A DNA stretch of 42,059 bases. It comes from Magnetococcales bacterium. GTDB taxonomy: Bacteria; Pseudomonadota; Magnetococcia; Magnetococcales; UBA8363. The stretch spans positions 1 through 42,059 of the forward strand of contig JACSDG010000014.1 in NCBI GenBank assembly GCA_015660855.1, in the 5' to 3' direction. The position numbers and the translations under genes were made by a program. The first letter of the stretch is position 1; each line of letters opens with the position of its first letter. The notes under the pieces were generated by a model. It was given only the letters and a program-made list of their open reading frames with translations, did no database searches and was not told the origin of the DNA. Positions 9,636-18,814 of this stretch are shown piece by piece.

Positions 9636-11795
9636 TCAACCCTCCTCCTCCGCTTTCTTCCCCTTGCGCCTTTGCTGGATCGCCAGTGCCGCCTCCCGAT
9701 TGGGAAAAATAATGAGAAATTCTGTCTCTTGCGTCCGGTTCGCTGAAGAAAATACCGTAATCTGACCCCCATGGTCCTGGATGATCCCCTGCACGATGGA
9801 CAACCCCAAACCGGTCCCCTTGGTCTTGCCTTTCGTCGTGTAGAAAGGATCAAATATTTTGCCCGCCGCCTCCTGAGGTATCCCCGGTCCCCGATCCTTG
9901 ACCCGTATCCATACATGATTTTCTAACATCTCTGCCTGGATCGTCATTCGTTTTTCCCCAGAGTCCGCCATTCCTTCCATGGCGTCCATGGCATTGTTCA
10001 ACAAATTAACAAAAACCTGCGTCATCTGTTGCCGATCACAGACGACCATGATGGCTGGCGGAACTTCAATGATCAGGGCAAACCCGTTTTTAATACGGTG
10101 TCGCAACAGATATCCCGCATCCTGCACCGGATCGAGTAACCGGCATTCCACCTTGTCCGTCTCCATCCCCCCGCGCGAATACGCCTTAAGGCTGTCAACA
10201 ATTTTGGAGATACGCTGGCTGCCATCCAACATCCCGTCCAAGGTTTCATCCACCTCGTTGAGAAAAGAGCCCACCCGGCCAGAGGGATCCTGGTGTTGGT
10301 TTTGTTCCAGGATCGGGCGTCCCAATTGCCAAAACTGTTTGAGAAAGGCCACATTCCCGGAAATGAATGAGTTGGGATTGTTGATCTCATGGGCCATGCC
10401 GGCAGAAAACGTCCCCAGGCAGGCCAATCGCTCGGCGTGGGCCAATTGTTTGGTGCGGGTGGACACCAGCTGTTCCAGATATTCCTGGTGGGTCAGCAAG
10501 GCATCTTCCGCCATCTTGCGTTCGATCAGGTTGGTGAGGGAACTGGCAATCCCGGAAAGAAAATCAATATCGCCGGAATCGTGGTCCATGCTGGTCTGAA
10601 AATAGCAGGTCAAAATCCCGATGACCCGATTTTTGCTGCTGGCACAGATGGGGATGGCATAATAAGCGGTATCGCACTCGGAACCGCGATGATACTGCGG
10701 GGTGTGGTGCGTGTGCAGGTCATGCGAATAAATCGCCTCCTTGCGGTCGAAAGCCCGTCCGCACAAACACATCCCCACATCGATAACCTGACAGCGTTCC
10801 CTGGACTCGGGGGGCATGTTGACCTGGGCTTCCATGACCAGTTGATCGCGTTCGGGATCGAACAAAAATATACAGGCCCCCTGAATTTTGGTCTTGTGAA
10901 TAGGCAGCCACCCTTTGTTGACCAACTCTGCCAAAACCTGCTGCAACAAGGTTTTGATCGGCCTGGATCCCGAGGCGATTTCCAGAATGCTCGCAACCGC
11001 GTTCATCCGGGAATACCCCTGAGTCAGTTCCTCCATGGTTTCCTGAAGTTGGGTTTTCATGAGGGTGAAAGAATATTTCAACTGTTGGATTTCGTCGGTA
11101 TCGTCTGCGGCGATGGCCAATGGTTTTCCCGTTTGATCCAAGGAAAAACGGGCCGTTTCCGCAACCAGTTCCAACAACGGTCGCCCAAGCAGTTTGCGGC
11201 CAAAGTATAAAAACACTCCCCACAAAAACAAAGTCTTCACCGCCGCAAAAAAAAGGATCGACCAGAACAGGTTGTGAACACGGGCAAAGGCGATGGTTGC
11301 GTCGGAGTAAAAAGTGACCTGACCCAGTTTTTCCGAGGTTCCCATTTCCGGGGTGGAGACCAGATCGAAACGATGCTTAAACAGGTTGGCTTTAAATTGG
11401 GACGATGCCCCCTGAAGTTTGGCGATGGCCAGTGGGGGAAGATTTTTTTCACCGATGTCGATCCGTCCTCTGCGGGCGATATAATGGTTTTGGGCATCGT
11501 GAACGCTCACCCCCACAATCTCCGGCAGCATCGACAAGCTTTCCAGGGTGACATCCAATTGGGTCAGATCCAGATGCCAGACATTATTGGCCAATGTTTT
11601 CTCAAACAAGGGTTGGTAGAGAGCGAGTGTCTGCACGATTTCATCGGCTTCCCTGGCATATTCGCGCCACATTTGCACCGCCGTCAATATCAGGGTGGCC
11701 AAACAATAGGTACCGAAAACCATCTTGAGCAGTTTCATACTGATGGAATGCCCGATGGCCACCGATCTTGATTTTTCCCGATTTAAATCATTCAC
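9636..11795 (-). CDS. Membrane sensor histidine kinase (periplasmic sensor, HAMP, GAF, HisKA, HATPase)
   Basis: Predicted hybrid-less sensor kinase of about 719 residues. A membrane segment near the N-terminus (LLKMVFGTYCLATLILTAV) and a second after about 150 residues (NLFWSILFFAAVKTLFLWG) enclose a periplasmic domain. HAMP, a GAF-like domain (with CQVIDVGMCLCGRAF) and a coiled coil follow. The kinase core shows the H box GMAHEINNPNSF (H469), N box VNLLNNAMDAM, G1 DRGPGIP, F box DPFYTT and G2 GTGLGLSIV. I chose the GTG at 11795: it overlaps the upstream stop (GTGAATGA) and has AAGGGG six bases before it. An in-frame ATG at 11840 would overlap the upstream gene by 53 bases. The preceding gene encodes a periplasmic binding protein that may deliver its signal. 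No response regulator is adjacent; the orphan regulator at 20 kb is a possible partner. Confidence 0.9.
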   Translation of the reverse strand: MNDLNREKSRSVAIGHSISMKLLKMVFGTYCLATLILTAVQMWREYAREADEIVQTLALYQPLFEKTLANNVWHLDLTQLDVTLESLSMLPEIVGVSVHDAQNHYIARRGRIDIGEKNLPPLAIAKLQGASSQFKANLFKHRFDLVSTPEMGTSEKLGQVTFYSDATIAFARVHNLFWSILFFAAVKTLFLWGVFLYFGRKLLGRPLLELVAETARFSLDQTGKPLAIAADDTDEIQQLKYSFTLMKTQLQETMEELTQGYSRMNAVASILEIASGSRPIKTLLQQVLAELVNKGWLPIHKTKIQGACIFLFDPERDQLVMEAQVNMPPESRERCQVIDVGMCLCGRAFDRKEAIYSHDLHTHHTPQYHRGSECDTAYYAIPICASSKNRVIGILTCYFQTSMDHDSGDIDFLSGIASSLTNLIERKMAEDALLTHQEYLEQLVSTRTKQLAHAERLACLGTFSAGMAHEINNPNSFISGNVAFLKQFWQLGRPILEQNQHQDPSGRVGSFLNEVDETLDGMLDGSQRISKIVDSLKAYSRGGMETDKVECRLLDPVQDAGYLLRHRIKNGFALIIEVPPAIMVVCDRQQMTQVFVNLLNNAMDAMEGMADSGEKRMTIQAEMLENHVWIRVKDRGPGIPQEAAGKIFDPFYTTKGKTKGTGLGLSIVQGIIQDHGGQITVFSSANRTQETEFLIIFPNREAALAIQQRRKGKKAEEEG

Positions 11796-12609
11796 CGCCG
11801 ACCCCTTTGGGAAAGGCTCCCGTTGCCAGCCAATCCCCATACACTTTTTCCAGGTCTTTGCGAGTGGAAGGTATCATGAAATGACGCCAGAATTGTTGAT
11901 GCCGGGTGGGAGCAACAAAAATCTGACCGGCGGCAGCGCGGATGGTTGCGTCCTGGGTCAAAAAGTAGCGGACAGTGGATGTGGGCAGCAGCAGGACATC
12001 CACACGTTTCATCAATAATTTAAGGATATTGTCGCGCTCATGGTCGCCATCAACGCGCTGAATCTTTCCTGCGGTGACCAAAGGATCAAGTCCCAGGTAT
12101 CGATGCCCACGTATGCCCCCCAAACGCAGCCCCGCCAGGGATTCCGGGGATTGGTAGTCCACTGGAGACTCCGTGCGAGAAAGAATGATATTGGAGTCTT
12201 CAAACTGTTTCAACCAGAGAAAATTTTCCCCGGCGTTTTCCCCGAATCCCCATGCAGGATTGACCCAAAGCAGGCTCCAATCATCGCCACAGCCCGGATC
12301 GCCACCAGAGTTCAGGCAGCGTCCCTGGATCCATGGAGCCAGTTCCAGATCCAGGCGATTGCGCGGAACAATCCGCACCTGGAATTTCCATGTCCCCGCC
12401 GCAAATGCGGTCAACATTCGCGCCACGTCAAATGACAATCCCTGTTCGGGACCGGTCACAAACGGGGGGTGGTTGTGATAGCTCAACAGCCGGATCGTGC
12501 CCCCTTCACTCGCCAGGACAGGCGCGCCATGCCATAAAAAACAGCACGCCAACACTACAAAAATGTGCCGAATGTTGAAGAAAAAATGGAAAGGATAAAC
12601 TAACGCCAT
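11788..12609 (-). CDS. Periplasmic solute-binding protein, amino-acid ABC type (SBP_bac_3)
   Basis: Predicted exported protein of 273 residues. It has a hydrophobic signal segment (IFVVLACCFLWHGAPVLA, about 16-33), then the start typical of family 3 binding proteins: IRLLSYHNHPPF...GLSFDVARML. The later LAGLRLGGIRGHRY and LLMKRVDVLLLPTSTVRYFL fit the second lobe. No permease or ATPase genes accompany it. Instead the next gene is a membrane histidine kinase whose start codon overlaps this stop codon, so the protein more likely acts as a sensory binding protein than in transport. ATG at 12609 with GAGGG about 6 bases upstream. Ligand unknown. Confidence 0.8.
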   Translation of the reverse strand: MALVYPFHFFFNIRHIFVVLACCFLWHGAPVLASEGGTIRLLSYHNHPPFVTGPEQGLSFDVARMLTAFAAGTWKFQVRIVPRNRLDLELAPWIQGRCLNSGGDPGCGDDWSLLWVNPAWGFGENAGENFLWLKQFEDSNIILSRTESPVDYQSPESLAGLRLGGIRGHRYLGLDPLVTAGKIQRVDGDHERDNILKLLMKRVDVLLLPTSTVRYFLTQDATIRAAAGQIFVAPTRHQQFWRHFMIPSTRKDLEKVYGDWLATGAFPKGVGGE

Positions 12610-12634
12610 GATTGACCCTCATTCGTGGGGCAAC

Positions 12635-12646
12635 GGGGGGGATGAT
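12635..12646. repeat. Remnant of the G/C hairpin repeat
   Basis: A short CGGGGGGGATGATC stretch upstream of the binding-protein operon equals one arm of the family palindrome. The rest of the 12610-12861 space, a divergent intergenic region, shows no convincing promoter or gene, although both operons must start here. Confidence 0.4.
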
Positions 12647-12861
12647 CAAAGATCGGTTCCATCCCTCAATAGTTACCATGAACCAACACATGTGTGCGAG
12701 TTTTCCCAAACTCCGTTAACGAAACATATGCAGAGGTTGTCCACCCAGATGGTATCATCCGTGCTTGTCGTCATCCAGACTGTCCATTCAAGTCAACAGA
12801 TAGTTTTTTAATGTTTTTGAAGATCCTTTTCTCCTTTTGATAATTGATGTACTTTGTCCCT

Positions 12862-14970
12862 ATGAAGACATTCACCTTCAAACCGCGTGCGCGCATTTTG
12901 CAGCTATTGGGCGAACAACTCATTGGCAGCGACCGGCTGGCCGTGTTTGAACTGGTGAAAAACGGCTATGACGCAGATGCGGAAAAAGTGACGGTAACCT
13001 TGGGTGGCATTGGTTCATCCGAACCTTCGATTATTGTCGAGGATGATGGCGAGGGAATGGATGAGCGTATCATCACCGATATCTGGCTGGAACCTGGTTC
13101 AGATCACCGACAGCGCCAGAGAGACAAAGAAATTTTCAGTAAGAAATTCAAACGTCTCCCTTTGGGGGAGAAGGGCGTCGGACGATTTGCCGTTCACAAG
13201 CTGGGCGACCGGATCTGTGTCAATACACGCCGCTCCGGTCAACCGGAATGCCGCGTTGTCATCGAATGGAGCCAACTGATCCAATGCAAATACCTCGCAG
13301 ACGCCCAGGTTCACGTTGAGATTCTTGATCATCCTCAATGGTTTCCCGGCGATAAAACCGGTACACGATTGGCCATCTCCGGGTTAAAAGAGGTGTGGAA
13401 TAGGGGCAAGGTGCGTGAACTTAAACGCGATATCACCTCCATATGTTCGCCTTTTGAAGAACAAGAGACCTTTCGCGTAATACTTCAAGTACCCGGCCAT
13501 GGCACTTGGCTGGAAGACCTGTTGGATGTGCGGGAAGTGCTGGATCTGGCGATATGGCGATTCAGCTTTAAATTCGACGAGAGCGGTTTTTCCTGGAAAT
13601 ATCGCTTCATTCCACCACCTGGAATGCGCCTTGACAAGCGTGAAGCTGATAAGGAAAACGCGCACCTTCTTTTTCCTAAGGACAGCCAGTTTGCTGATCT
13701 TGATGCGAGGTCTTTGCTGAAAGGTATCGGTCGCGTCAGAGGAAAACTGTATGCATTCGATCTGGACCGGGGTGTAGTAGGCGCAGTCAAAGAGTCGAGT
13801 TTTATCAGGAGTTACCTGAATGAACAAGGTGGAATCCGGGTCTATCGGAATGGACTTCGCGTTTACAATTATGGCACTCAGGGAGACAACTGGCTTGGCC
13901 TTGACTTGAAACGTGTCCAGAATCCCACACGTGGCATCAGCAACAATCTGGTCCTTGGGGCAGTCAACCTCGATTTAAAGTCCAGTTCTTCGCTGAAGGA
14001 AAAAACAAACCGGGAAGGATTTGTGGAAAATGAAGGGTTTAAAAAATTGCGGGATATCGTTCTTGGTTCCCTTTCCGAATTCCTGACCCTGAGAGGAAAA
14101 GACAAGGAGCGCATGCGTCTAGTTGCAAGCAGTGGCAGAAATCTTGAGACAAGGGGCATTGATGTTCCGCTTGCCGAACTGAGACGCGAATTGGTGAAGA
14201 GAGATCTTTCCGAGAAACTTGGGGGATATGTGGACCGGATCGCAGCAGCCCATAATCAAATCAAGGAGGTCATGCTAAATGCCGGGGCGGCGGGTTTGAA
14301 TCTGGCACTGGTGTTTCACGAGGTTGACAGGGGGGTGCGGTTTCTTCACGAAGCCATTAGGCGGGGGCGACCGCAGGAAGAATTGATTAACCAATCCAGC
14401 CATCTTACGGATATGCTTGGTGATATGGTGAGGCTCCTCAAGCGCGGTGCGCGGACCCGTCAAAACGTAGTCGTTGTAGTGAACCGAGCACTGAAAATTT
14501 TTGAATACAGATTCCGTAGCCATGGGATCAAAATGATATGCCCCCCGTGCGAGAGCAGTGAAAAGGATCCTTTTGTGGTGCGTTCTCCGGAAAACATGCT
14601 GCTGGCAGCCATTTCCAATCTGCTCGACAATGCCATCTATTGGACCGGTGTTCGTTGGCCGAAGCTGGGGGAGAATAGCAATGACAGGAAAATTCTCGTG
14701 ACTGTCAGTCGAGATCTTGATGCCGGCCCAGCTCTAATCATAGCCGACAATGGACCCGGTTTCTCTGATGACCCCGAAACACTGGTAAGACCCTTTTTTA
14801 CCCATAAACCGGATGGCATGGGACTTGGGCTTTATTATGCCTCGCTAGCCCTGCAACTCAGTGGGGGGGAGCTGGTATTTCCGGAGAAGGGGGATGTGGC
14901 GTTGCCTCCGGCATACGACGGGGCGATCATCGGTATGGTATTCAATAATACGGAGAAGCGCGAGCCATGA
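12862..14970 (+). CDS. Double-GHKL ATPase / histidine-kinase-like protein (Hsp90-like N-terminus)
   Basis: About 702 residues with two separate GHKL ATP-binding modules. The first, at the very N-terminus, resembles the Hsp90/MORC-like group: ELVKNGYDADA (30-40), DDGEGMD (61-67) and GEKGVGRFA (102-110). A long middle region of unknown fold follows. Residue H486 sits in LALVFHEVDRG, resembling a kinase H box, and is followed by a second GHKL module with SNLLDNAIYW (near 583), IADNGPGF and GMGLGLYYASLALQLSGG. No membrane segment or signal peptide is seen, so the protein is cytoplasmic. ATG 12862 begins the conserved-looking MKTFTFKPRARILQLLG; earlier TTG/ATG starts at 12844/12847 are possible, and none has a clear ribosome site. 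Its stop overlaps the start of the receiver-like gene (ATGA), so the two very probably work as one system. Function unknown. Confidence 0.85.
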   Translation: MKTFTFKPRARILQLLGEQLIGSDRLAVFELVKNGYDADAEKVTVTLGGIGSSEPSIIVEDDGEGMDERIITDIWLEPGSDHRQRQRDKEIFSKKFKRLPLGEKGVGRFAVHKLGDRICVNTRRSGQPECRVVIEWSQLIQCKYLADAQVHVEILDHPQWFPGDKTGTRLAISGLKEVWNRGKVRELKRDITSICSPFEEQETFRVILQVPGHGTWLEDLLDVREVLDLAIWRFSFKFDESGFSWKYRFIPPPGMRLDKREADKENAHLLFPKDSQFADLDARSLLKGIGRVRGKLYAFDLDRGVVGAVKESSFIRSYLNEQGGIRVYRNGLRVYNYGTQGDNWLGLDLKRVQNPTRGISNNLVLGAVNLDLKSSSSLKEKTNREGFVENEGFKKLRDIVLGSLSEFLTLRGKDKERMRLVASSGRNLETRGIDVPLAELRRELVKRDLSEKLGGYVDRIAAAHNQIKEVMLNAGAAGLNLALVFHEVDRGVRFLHEAIRRGRPQEELINQSSHLTDMLGDMVRLLKRGARTRQNVVVVVNRALKIFEYRFRSHGIKMICPPCESSEKDPFVVRSPENMLLAAISNLLDNAIYWTGVRWPKLGENSNDRKILVTVSRDLDAGPALIIADNGPGFSDDPETLVRPFFTHKPDGMGLGLYYASLALQLSGGELVFPEKGDVALPPAYDGAIIGMVFNNTEKREP

Positions 14971-16253
14971 ATTTTTCCATTGCCAGGGTAGTCGCCTTTG
15001 ACGACCAGGAGGAGCATTTGCTTCCCCTGGCCGCTGGTTTGTTGATGGCAGGGATGCAATGTACTCCAGTGCGGGTAGTCGATGGGGCTGTCCCTTTCCT
15101 GGGGAGAGTCAAGGTTGGCATTCGGCTTGTTTTCCTGGATCTGGAACTCTTTCCAGGTAGCATAGTCTCGGACCAGAAAATTAATTTCAGTACCTGTGTT
15201 TCTGTCCTGGACAGTATCCTGGAGGAAAAGAATGGTCCATATTTCCTTGTATTATGGACAACGAAGCCAAGTTTGTTAGACGATTTCAAAGCGTTTATCA
15301 ATGACAAAGAAATAGGATTTAGTAAGGTTCCGATCGAAACCCTTGCCCTGTCCAAAGCCAGCGTCGGTATTGGTGGTGCCGATAACGTAGGTAGTGCGTC
15401 TCCCGAGAAAATAGCTGGCAATATTTCCCAACAAGTGACTACCATGATCAAGGAATACCCTGCTTTCGCGGCACTTTTGGACTGGGAAGGCAAGGTTTCT
15501 GAAGCGGCAACAAAAACTGTCAATGGCCTTGCGGAAACATCGGGTTCTCCTCCGAATCTGGCCCAATTGCTGGCTAACCTTGGCAAGGCTTACGCTGGTA
15601 AGCAGAGTTCAAGTGCCCCGTTCCGATCCATCAACGGAGCCATGATACCTTTGCTGCTTGATGCCATGGAGAACCAGACCGATGGGAATGAGGATATCTG
15701 GGGAAATATCCTGGAAGGAGACGTTAATCCGGCATGGGACGTTGTCGCAAAGCTCAACGCTTCCTTGCTTCTGGACAGCAAAAAGTCGAGAGTAGATTGC
15801 AGGGGATGTGCAAGTTTGCTGGATATAAATTGGTTATTTAAAAAGTTCGCCATGCCTCTTCAAGAATTGGAAAAACTGTTTTCCAAAGAGCCAAGCGCAC
15901 CATGTTCCCCTCCAAAATTTTTTGCTGTGGAAATCAGTCCGGCTTGCGATTTTGCCCAGGATAAACGACGAGTTCATAGATTCATTCTTGGTATTGAAAT
16001 TCTTGTTGACAACGAGAATATTGCGAAGAGAACCAAGAAAAAATCATCCGGAGATGCTGTTTGGTTCTCCCCGGTTTTACATATTGATGGCCAAAATAGC
16101 ATGCTTGCCTGCAACTGCCTCTACCTTTTCTCTATGACCCCTGAAGAGATAGAAAATGCCACGCCTCTCTATCGTCTACGCGACAATCTTCTCGACCAGC
16201 TCATTCACAAGGTGGCCAGTCATTCCACCCGTGTTGGGCTTGTGTCTTTGTAG
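14967..16253 (+). CDS. Receiver-like protein with large uncharacterised C-terminal domain
   Basis: Predicted 428-residue cytoplasmic protein translationally coupled (ATGA overlap) to the double-GHKL gene. The first 130 residues resemble a response-regulator receiver: acidic pair D12/D13 in VVAFDDQEEH, probable phospho-acceptor D58 in LVFLDLELF, and T98/T99-K100 in LVLWTTKPS at the usual positions. The spacing and flanks are atypical and the similarity is weak. The remaining 300 residues match no output domain I recognise: no helix-turn-helix, GGDEF, HD or nuclease signature. A conspicuous motif is VEISPACDFAQDKRR followed by FILGIEI, and there are several cysteines (CRGCASLLD). The likely role is output or adaptor of the pair; an effector activity cannot be read from the sequence. 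Confidence 0.8.
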   Translation: MNFSIARVVAFDDQEEHLLPLAAGLLMAGMQCTPVRVVDGAVPFLGRVKVGIRLVFLDLELFPGSIVSDQKINFSTCVSVLDSILEEKNGPYFLVLWTTKPSLLDDFKAFINDKEIGFSKVPIETLALSKASVGIGGADNVGSASPEKIAGNISQQVTTMIKEYPAFAALLDWEGKVSEAATKTVNGLAETSGSPPNLAQLLANLGKAYAGKQSSSAPFRSINGAMIPLLLDAMENQTDGNEDIWGNILEGDVNPAWDVVAKLNASLLLDSKKSRVDCRGCASLLDINWLFKKFAMPLQELEKLFSKEPSAPCSPPKFFAVEISPACDFAQDKRRVHRFILGIEILVDNENIAKRTKKKSSGDAVWFSPVLHIDGQNSMLACNCLYLFSMTPEEIENATPLYRLRDNLLDQLIHKVASHSTRVGLVSL

Positions 16254-16363
16254 CCAGTCCTGTTCTGCCTCGATAAGGGACGACACGATAGCCTATTTTC
16301 CCCATGGCATTCTACCAAATAACCATCTGGAAAAATACATTTTTTTTGTAGGGCCAAGTTGAG

Positions 16364-18292
16364 TCAGGGAATACGATGGGTTTCCAACGCCAAGGATAAT
16401 TCCTCCCACTGCGCCATGACAGTGCTGAGACGGGTTTCCAGGCGGCCATTTTCGGTCAAATGGCGCAGCAAGGGTTCCTTGTTTTCCTTCGTATGCAAAC
16501 CGGGATCGGACAGGCGTTGGCGAACCTCGGCCAAAGCCGTCTCCAGGGATGCAATTTCTTTCTCCAGTGTGTTAATCTCTTTGCGCAAATCCCTGGTGGC
16601 CCGATCTACTGCCTGCCGGCGCTGCGCCGCCTCCCGACGCCGATCCTTGGGACTCGATTTTTCTACGATAGGAGAATCCATTGCGGAAATCTTCTGGTTG
16701 GAAATCTGTTCCAGATAATCGTTGAGATCCCCATCCCAAAGAACAATCCTCCCCTGGGCAATCAACCAAAAACGATCACACACCGTTTCCATCAAATCAC
16801 GATCATGGGTTACCAAAATCATCGACCCCGAATAATCCGATAATCCCTCTTCCAGGGCGGCGCGGGATTCCATGTCCAGATGGTTGGTCGGCTCGTCCAG
16901 CAACAACAGGTTGGGGGAAGCCAAAAACAACCGCGCCAAAGCCAAACGAGCCTTCTCCCCACCGGACAACACCGCAACCGTCTTGAACACATCCTCCCCG
17001 GAAAATAAAAATCCTCCCAAAAGAGAGCGTATTTTTTCGGTAGCCATACCTGCCTTGGCGGCGCGCGCTGCCGATGCCATCAAGGTTTCACCGGCCATGA
17101 GTGCCTCCATGGCATGCTGGGCAAAATGCCCGCTCACCACCCGATCCCCCAAAATGACCTCCCCACGATCGGGAGTAAGAGTTTGGTTGATAATCTTGAG
17201 CAAAGTCGATTTACCCGCTCCGTTGGGACCCAAAAGACCAACCTTTTGCCCCCGCTCCAGGCGCAACGTCACCTCCGAAAAAACATGCACCGGTCCAAAC
17301 GATTTTCCCACCCCATTCAAGGTCAACACTTCCCTGGCCGATGGGGGAGGTTCGGGCAGACGCACCCGTTCCAGATGTTTAGCCTGGGCCGCAAGCGTCA
17401 CTGGGTCAATCTTTTCCAAACGTTTGATCCGACTTTGCACCTGTTTGGCTTTGGTGGCCTTGGCACGAAAACGCCGGATAAATCGCTCCAAATGTTCAAT
17501 CTCCCGCCCCTGCTTGTCGGCCAGTTTTTCCAGTTGCAGCAATTTTTCCTGCCGCATCACCAGATAACGTTCAAAACCGGCTGAATAGCGATTCACCACC
17601 TTGTTTTCAATGGCAACCGTTACCTTGGTGGTGCGGTTGATAAATCCTCGGTCGTGGGAAATGATAATGTGGGTGACGGGCGATGTCTGGATGAAACGTT
17701 CCAGCCAGGCCGCCGATTCCAAATCCAGATGATTGGTGGGTTCGTCCAACAGCAACAAATCGGCCCGTGAAAACAACAGCCGGGCCAAAGCAATCCGCAT
17801 TCGCCACCCTCCGGAAAAAGTATCCAATGGACGTCCCTGGTCGTCTTTGGAAAATCCAAGGCCATGCAGTATGGTCCCGGCGCGACTTTCGGCACTGAAA
17901 GAACCCAGGGCTTCCAGTTGATGGTCAATCTCACCAACCTGCTCCACCAACCCCGGCTCAGGAGAATCCTGCTCCAACAGGGACTGGTTGAGTCGCGCCC
18001 GTTGTTGCCGCAACTGCACCAATTCCGGGTCTCCCTCCAGGGTCTCTTCCAGAATTGGCCGCCGGGAAGGAATCAACTCCTGAGCCAAAATGCCAATCTT
18101 GATCCCCCCCGCCAGACGTATTCTGCCTTCGTCACAGTCCAAGGATCCGGCAATCATGTGAAACAAACTGGTCTTGCCGGATCCATTGGGGCCAATCAGT
18201 GCAACTTTTTCTCCCCTGTTGATGGTCAGGCTGGAGGATGTAAAAAGTCGTTTGGATCCAAAGCTCTTCTGAACTTCTTCGATAAAAAGCAT
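16364..18292 (-). CDS. ABC-F family ATPase (Uup/YheS-like)
   Basis: Soluble protein of 642 residues with two ABC ATPase domains and no membrane segments. Domain 1: Walker A GPNGSGKT (34-41), signature FSGGWRMRIALARLL and Walker B LLLLDEPTNHLD. A charged linker (LERFIRRFRAKATKAKQVQSR) is the P-site tRNA interaction motif region of ABC-F proteins. Domain 2: GPNGAGKST, LSGGEKARLALARLF and LLLLDEPTNHLDME. The C-terminal 90 residues form a coiled coil (RATRDLRKEINTLEKEIASL) as in Uup. ABC-F proteins bind the ribosomal E site and relieve stalled translation, or take part in genome stability. ATG 18292 begins MLFIEEVQKSFG, right at the first ABC domain, with AGG about 11 bases upstream; a longer frame reaches 18361 but adds only unlikely sequence. 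Confidence 0.92.
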   Translation of the reverse strand: MLFIEEVQKSFGSKRLFTSSSLTINRGEKVALIGPNGSGKTSLFHMIAGSLDCDEGRIRLAGGIKIGILAQELIPSRRPILEETLEGDPELVQLRQQRARLNQSLLEQDSPEPGLVEQVGEIDHQLEALGSFSAESRAGTILHGLGFSKDDQGRPLDTFSGGWRMRIALARLLFSRADLLLLDEPTNHLDLESAAWLERFIQTSPVTHIIISHDRGFINRTTKVTVAIENKVVNRYSAGFERYLVMRQEKLLQLEKLADKQGREIEHLERFIRRFRAKATKAKQVQSRIKRLEKIDPVTLAAQAKHLERVRLPEPPPSAREVLTLNGVGKSFGPVHVFSEVTLRLERGQKVGLLGPNGAGKSTLLKIINQTLTPDRGEVILGDRVVSGHFAQHAMEALMAGETLMASAARAAKAGMATEKIRSLLGGFLFSGEDVFKTVAVLSGGEKARLALARLFLASPNLLLLDEPTNHLDMESRAALEEGLSDYSGSMILVTHDRDLMETVCDRFWLIAQGRIVLWDGDLNDYLEQISNQKISAMDSPIVEKSSPKDRRREAAQRRQAVDRATRDLRKEINTLEKEIASLETALAEVRQRLSDPGLHTKENKEPLLRHLTENGRLETRLSTVMAQWEELSLALETHRIP

Positions 18293-18557
18293 GGTGAATG
18301 CCTGTGATGAAAACGTCGATGTATCCGGTGGGTTGACTTTCGGGCCTTGATTGCACCGCAAGGAAAACGTTAAGCAAGGGGCGAGTTTAAGTCCTGGAGA
18401 AAACGATGATCAAGGCTTTCCGGGTGAAGATGTCATTCGGAGGAGTTGACAAAGGGGGGCAACAAAGATCCCTCTTCTGCATGGCACCAGAGAAAAAACA
18501 TTTTTTACAGTTGTTTTTTTAACTTTTTTTTCGGTGCCATGGTTTAATCCTTCCCTA

Positions 18558-18588
18558 CCCCCATCCCCCCCCAAGGGGGGGATGGGGG
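18558..18588. repeat. Strong C/G hairpin in divergent intergenic region
   Basis: A perfect 14-bp inverted repeat, CCCCCATCCCCCCC paired with GGGGGGGATGGGGG around a 3-base loop. The space between the ABC-F gene and the next plus-strand gene (18293-18814) also has a pyrimidine tract (CTTTCCTTTCCCTTCCTTTCC) at about 18606-18626 and a remnant of the G/C repeat at 18683-18702 (GATGATCCCCCCCC then GAACCACCGGG). No gene is supported there. Confidence 0.7.
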
Positions 18589-18814
18589 TCATATAAGTCT
18601 TATTCCTTTCCTTTCCCTTCCTTTCCGTGGCCGAGGCCTCGTCGAATTTCAATGATAAATGTTAACCACGCGAACGGAGAGGATGATCCCCCCCCGAACC
18701 ACCGGGATATTTTTGCCCGCAAGATGGACGATCCCCCATGAATCTTTCAATGCGTGTAGTATAGAATGGCGGACGATTTACGGGGCAACCGAGCTTGACT
18801 ACAAGGAACCGGGA

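Noticed and set aside
9979-10599. 206-codon frame antisense to the histidine kinase
   Set aside because: It is a shadow of a well-supported kinase gene with all catalytic boxes on the other strand.
18440-18480. Promoter starting with TTGACA near 18446
   Set aside because: No acceptable -10 element lies at 16-18 bases from it.
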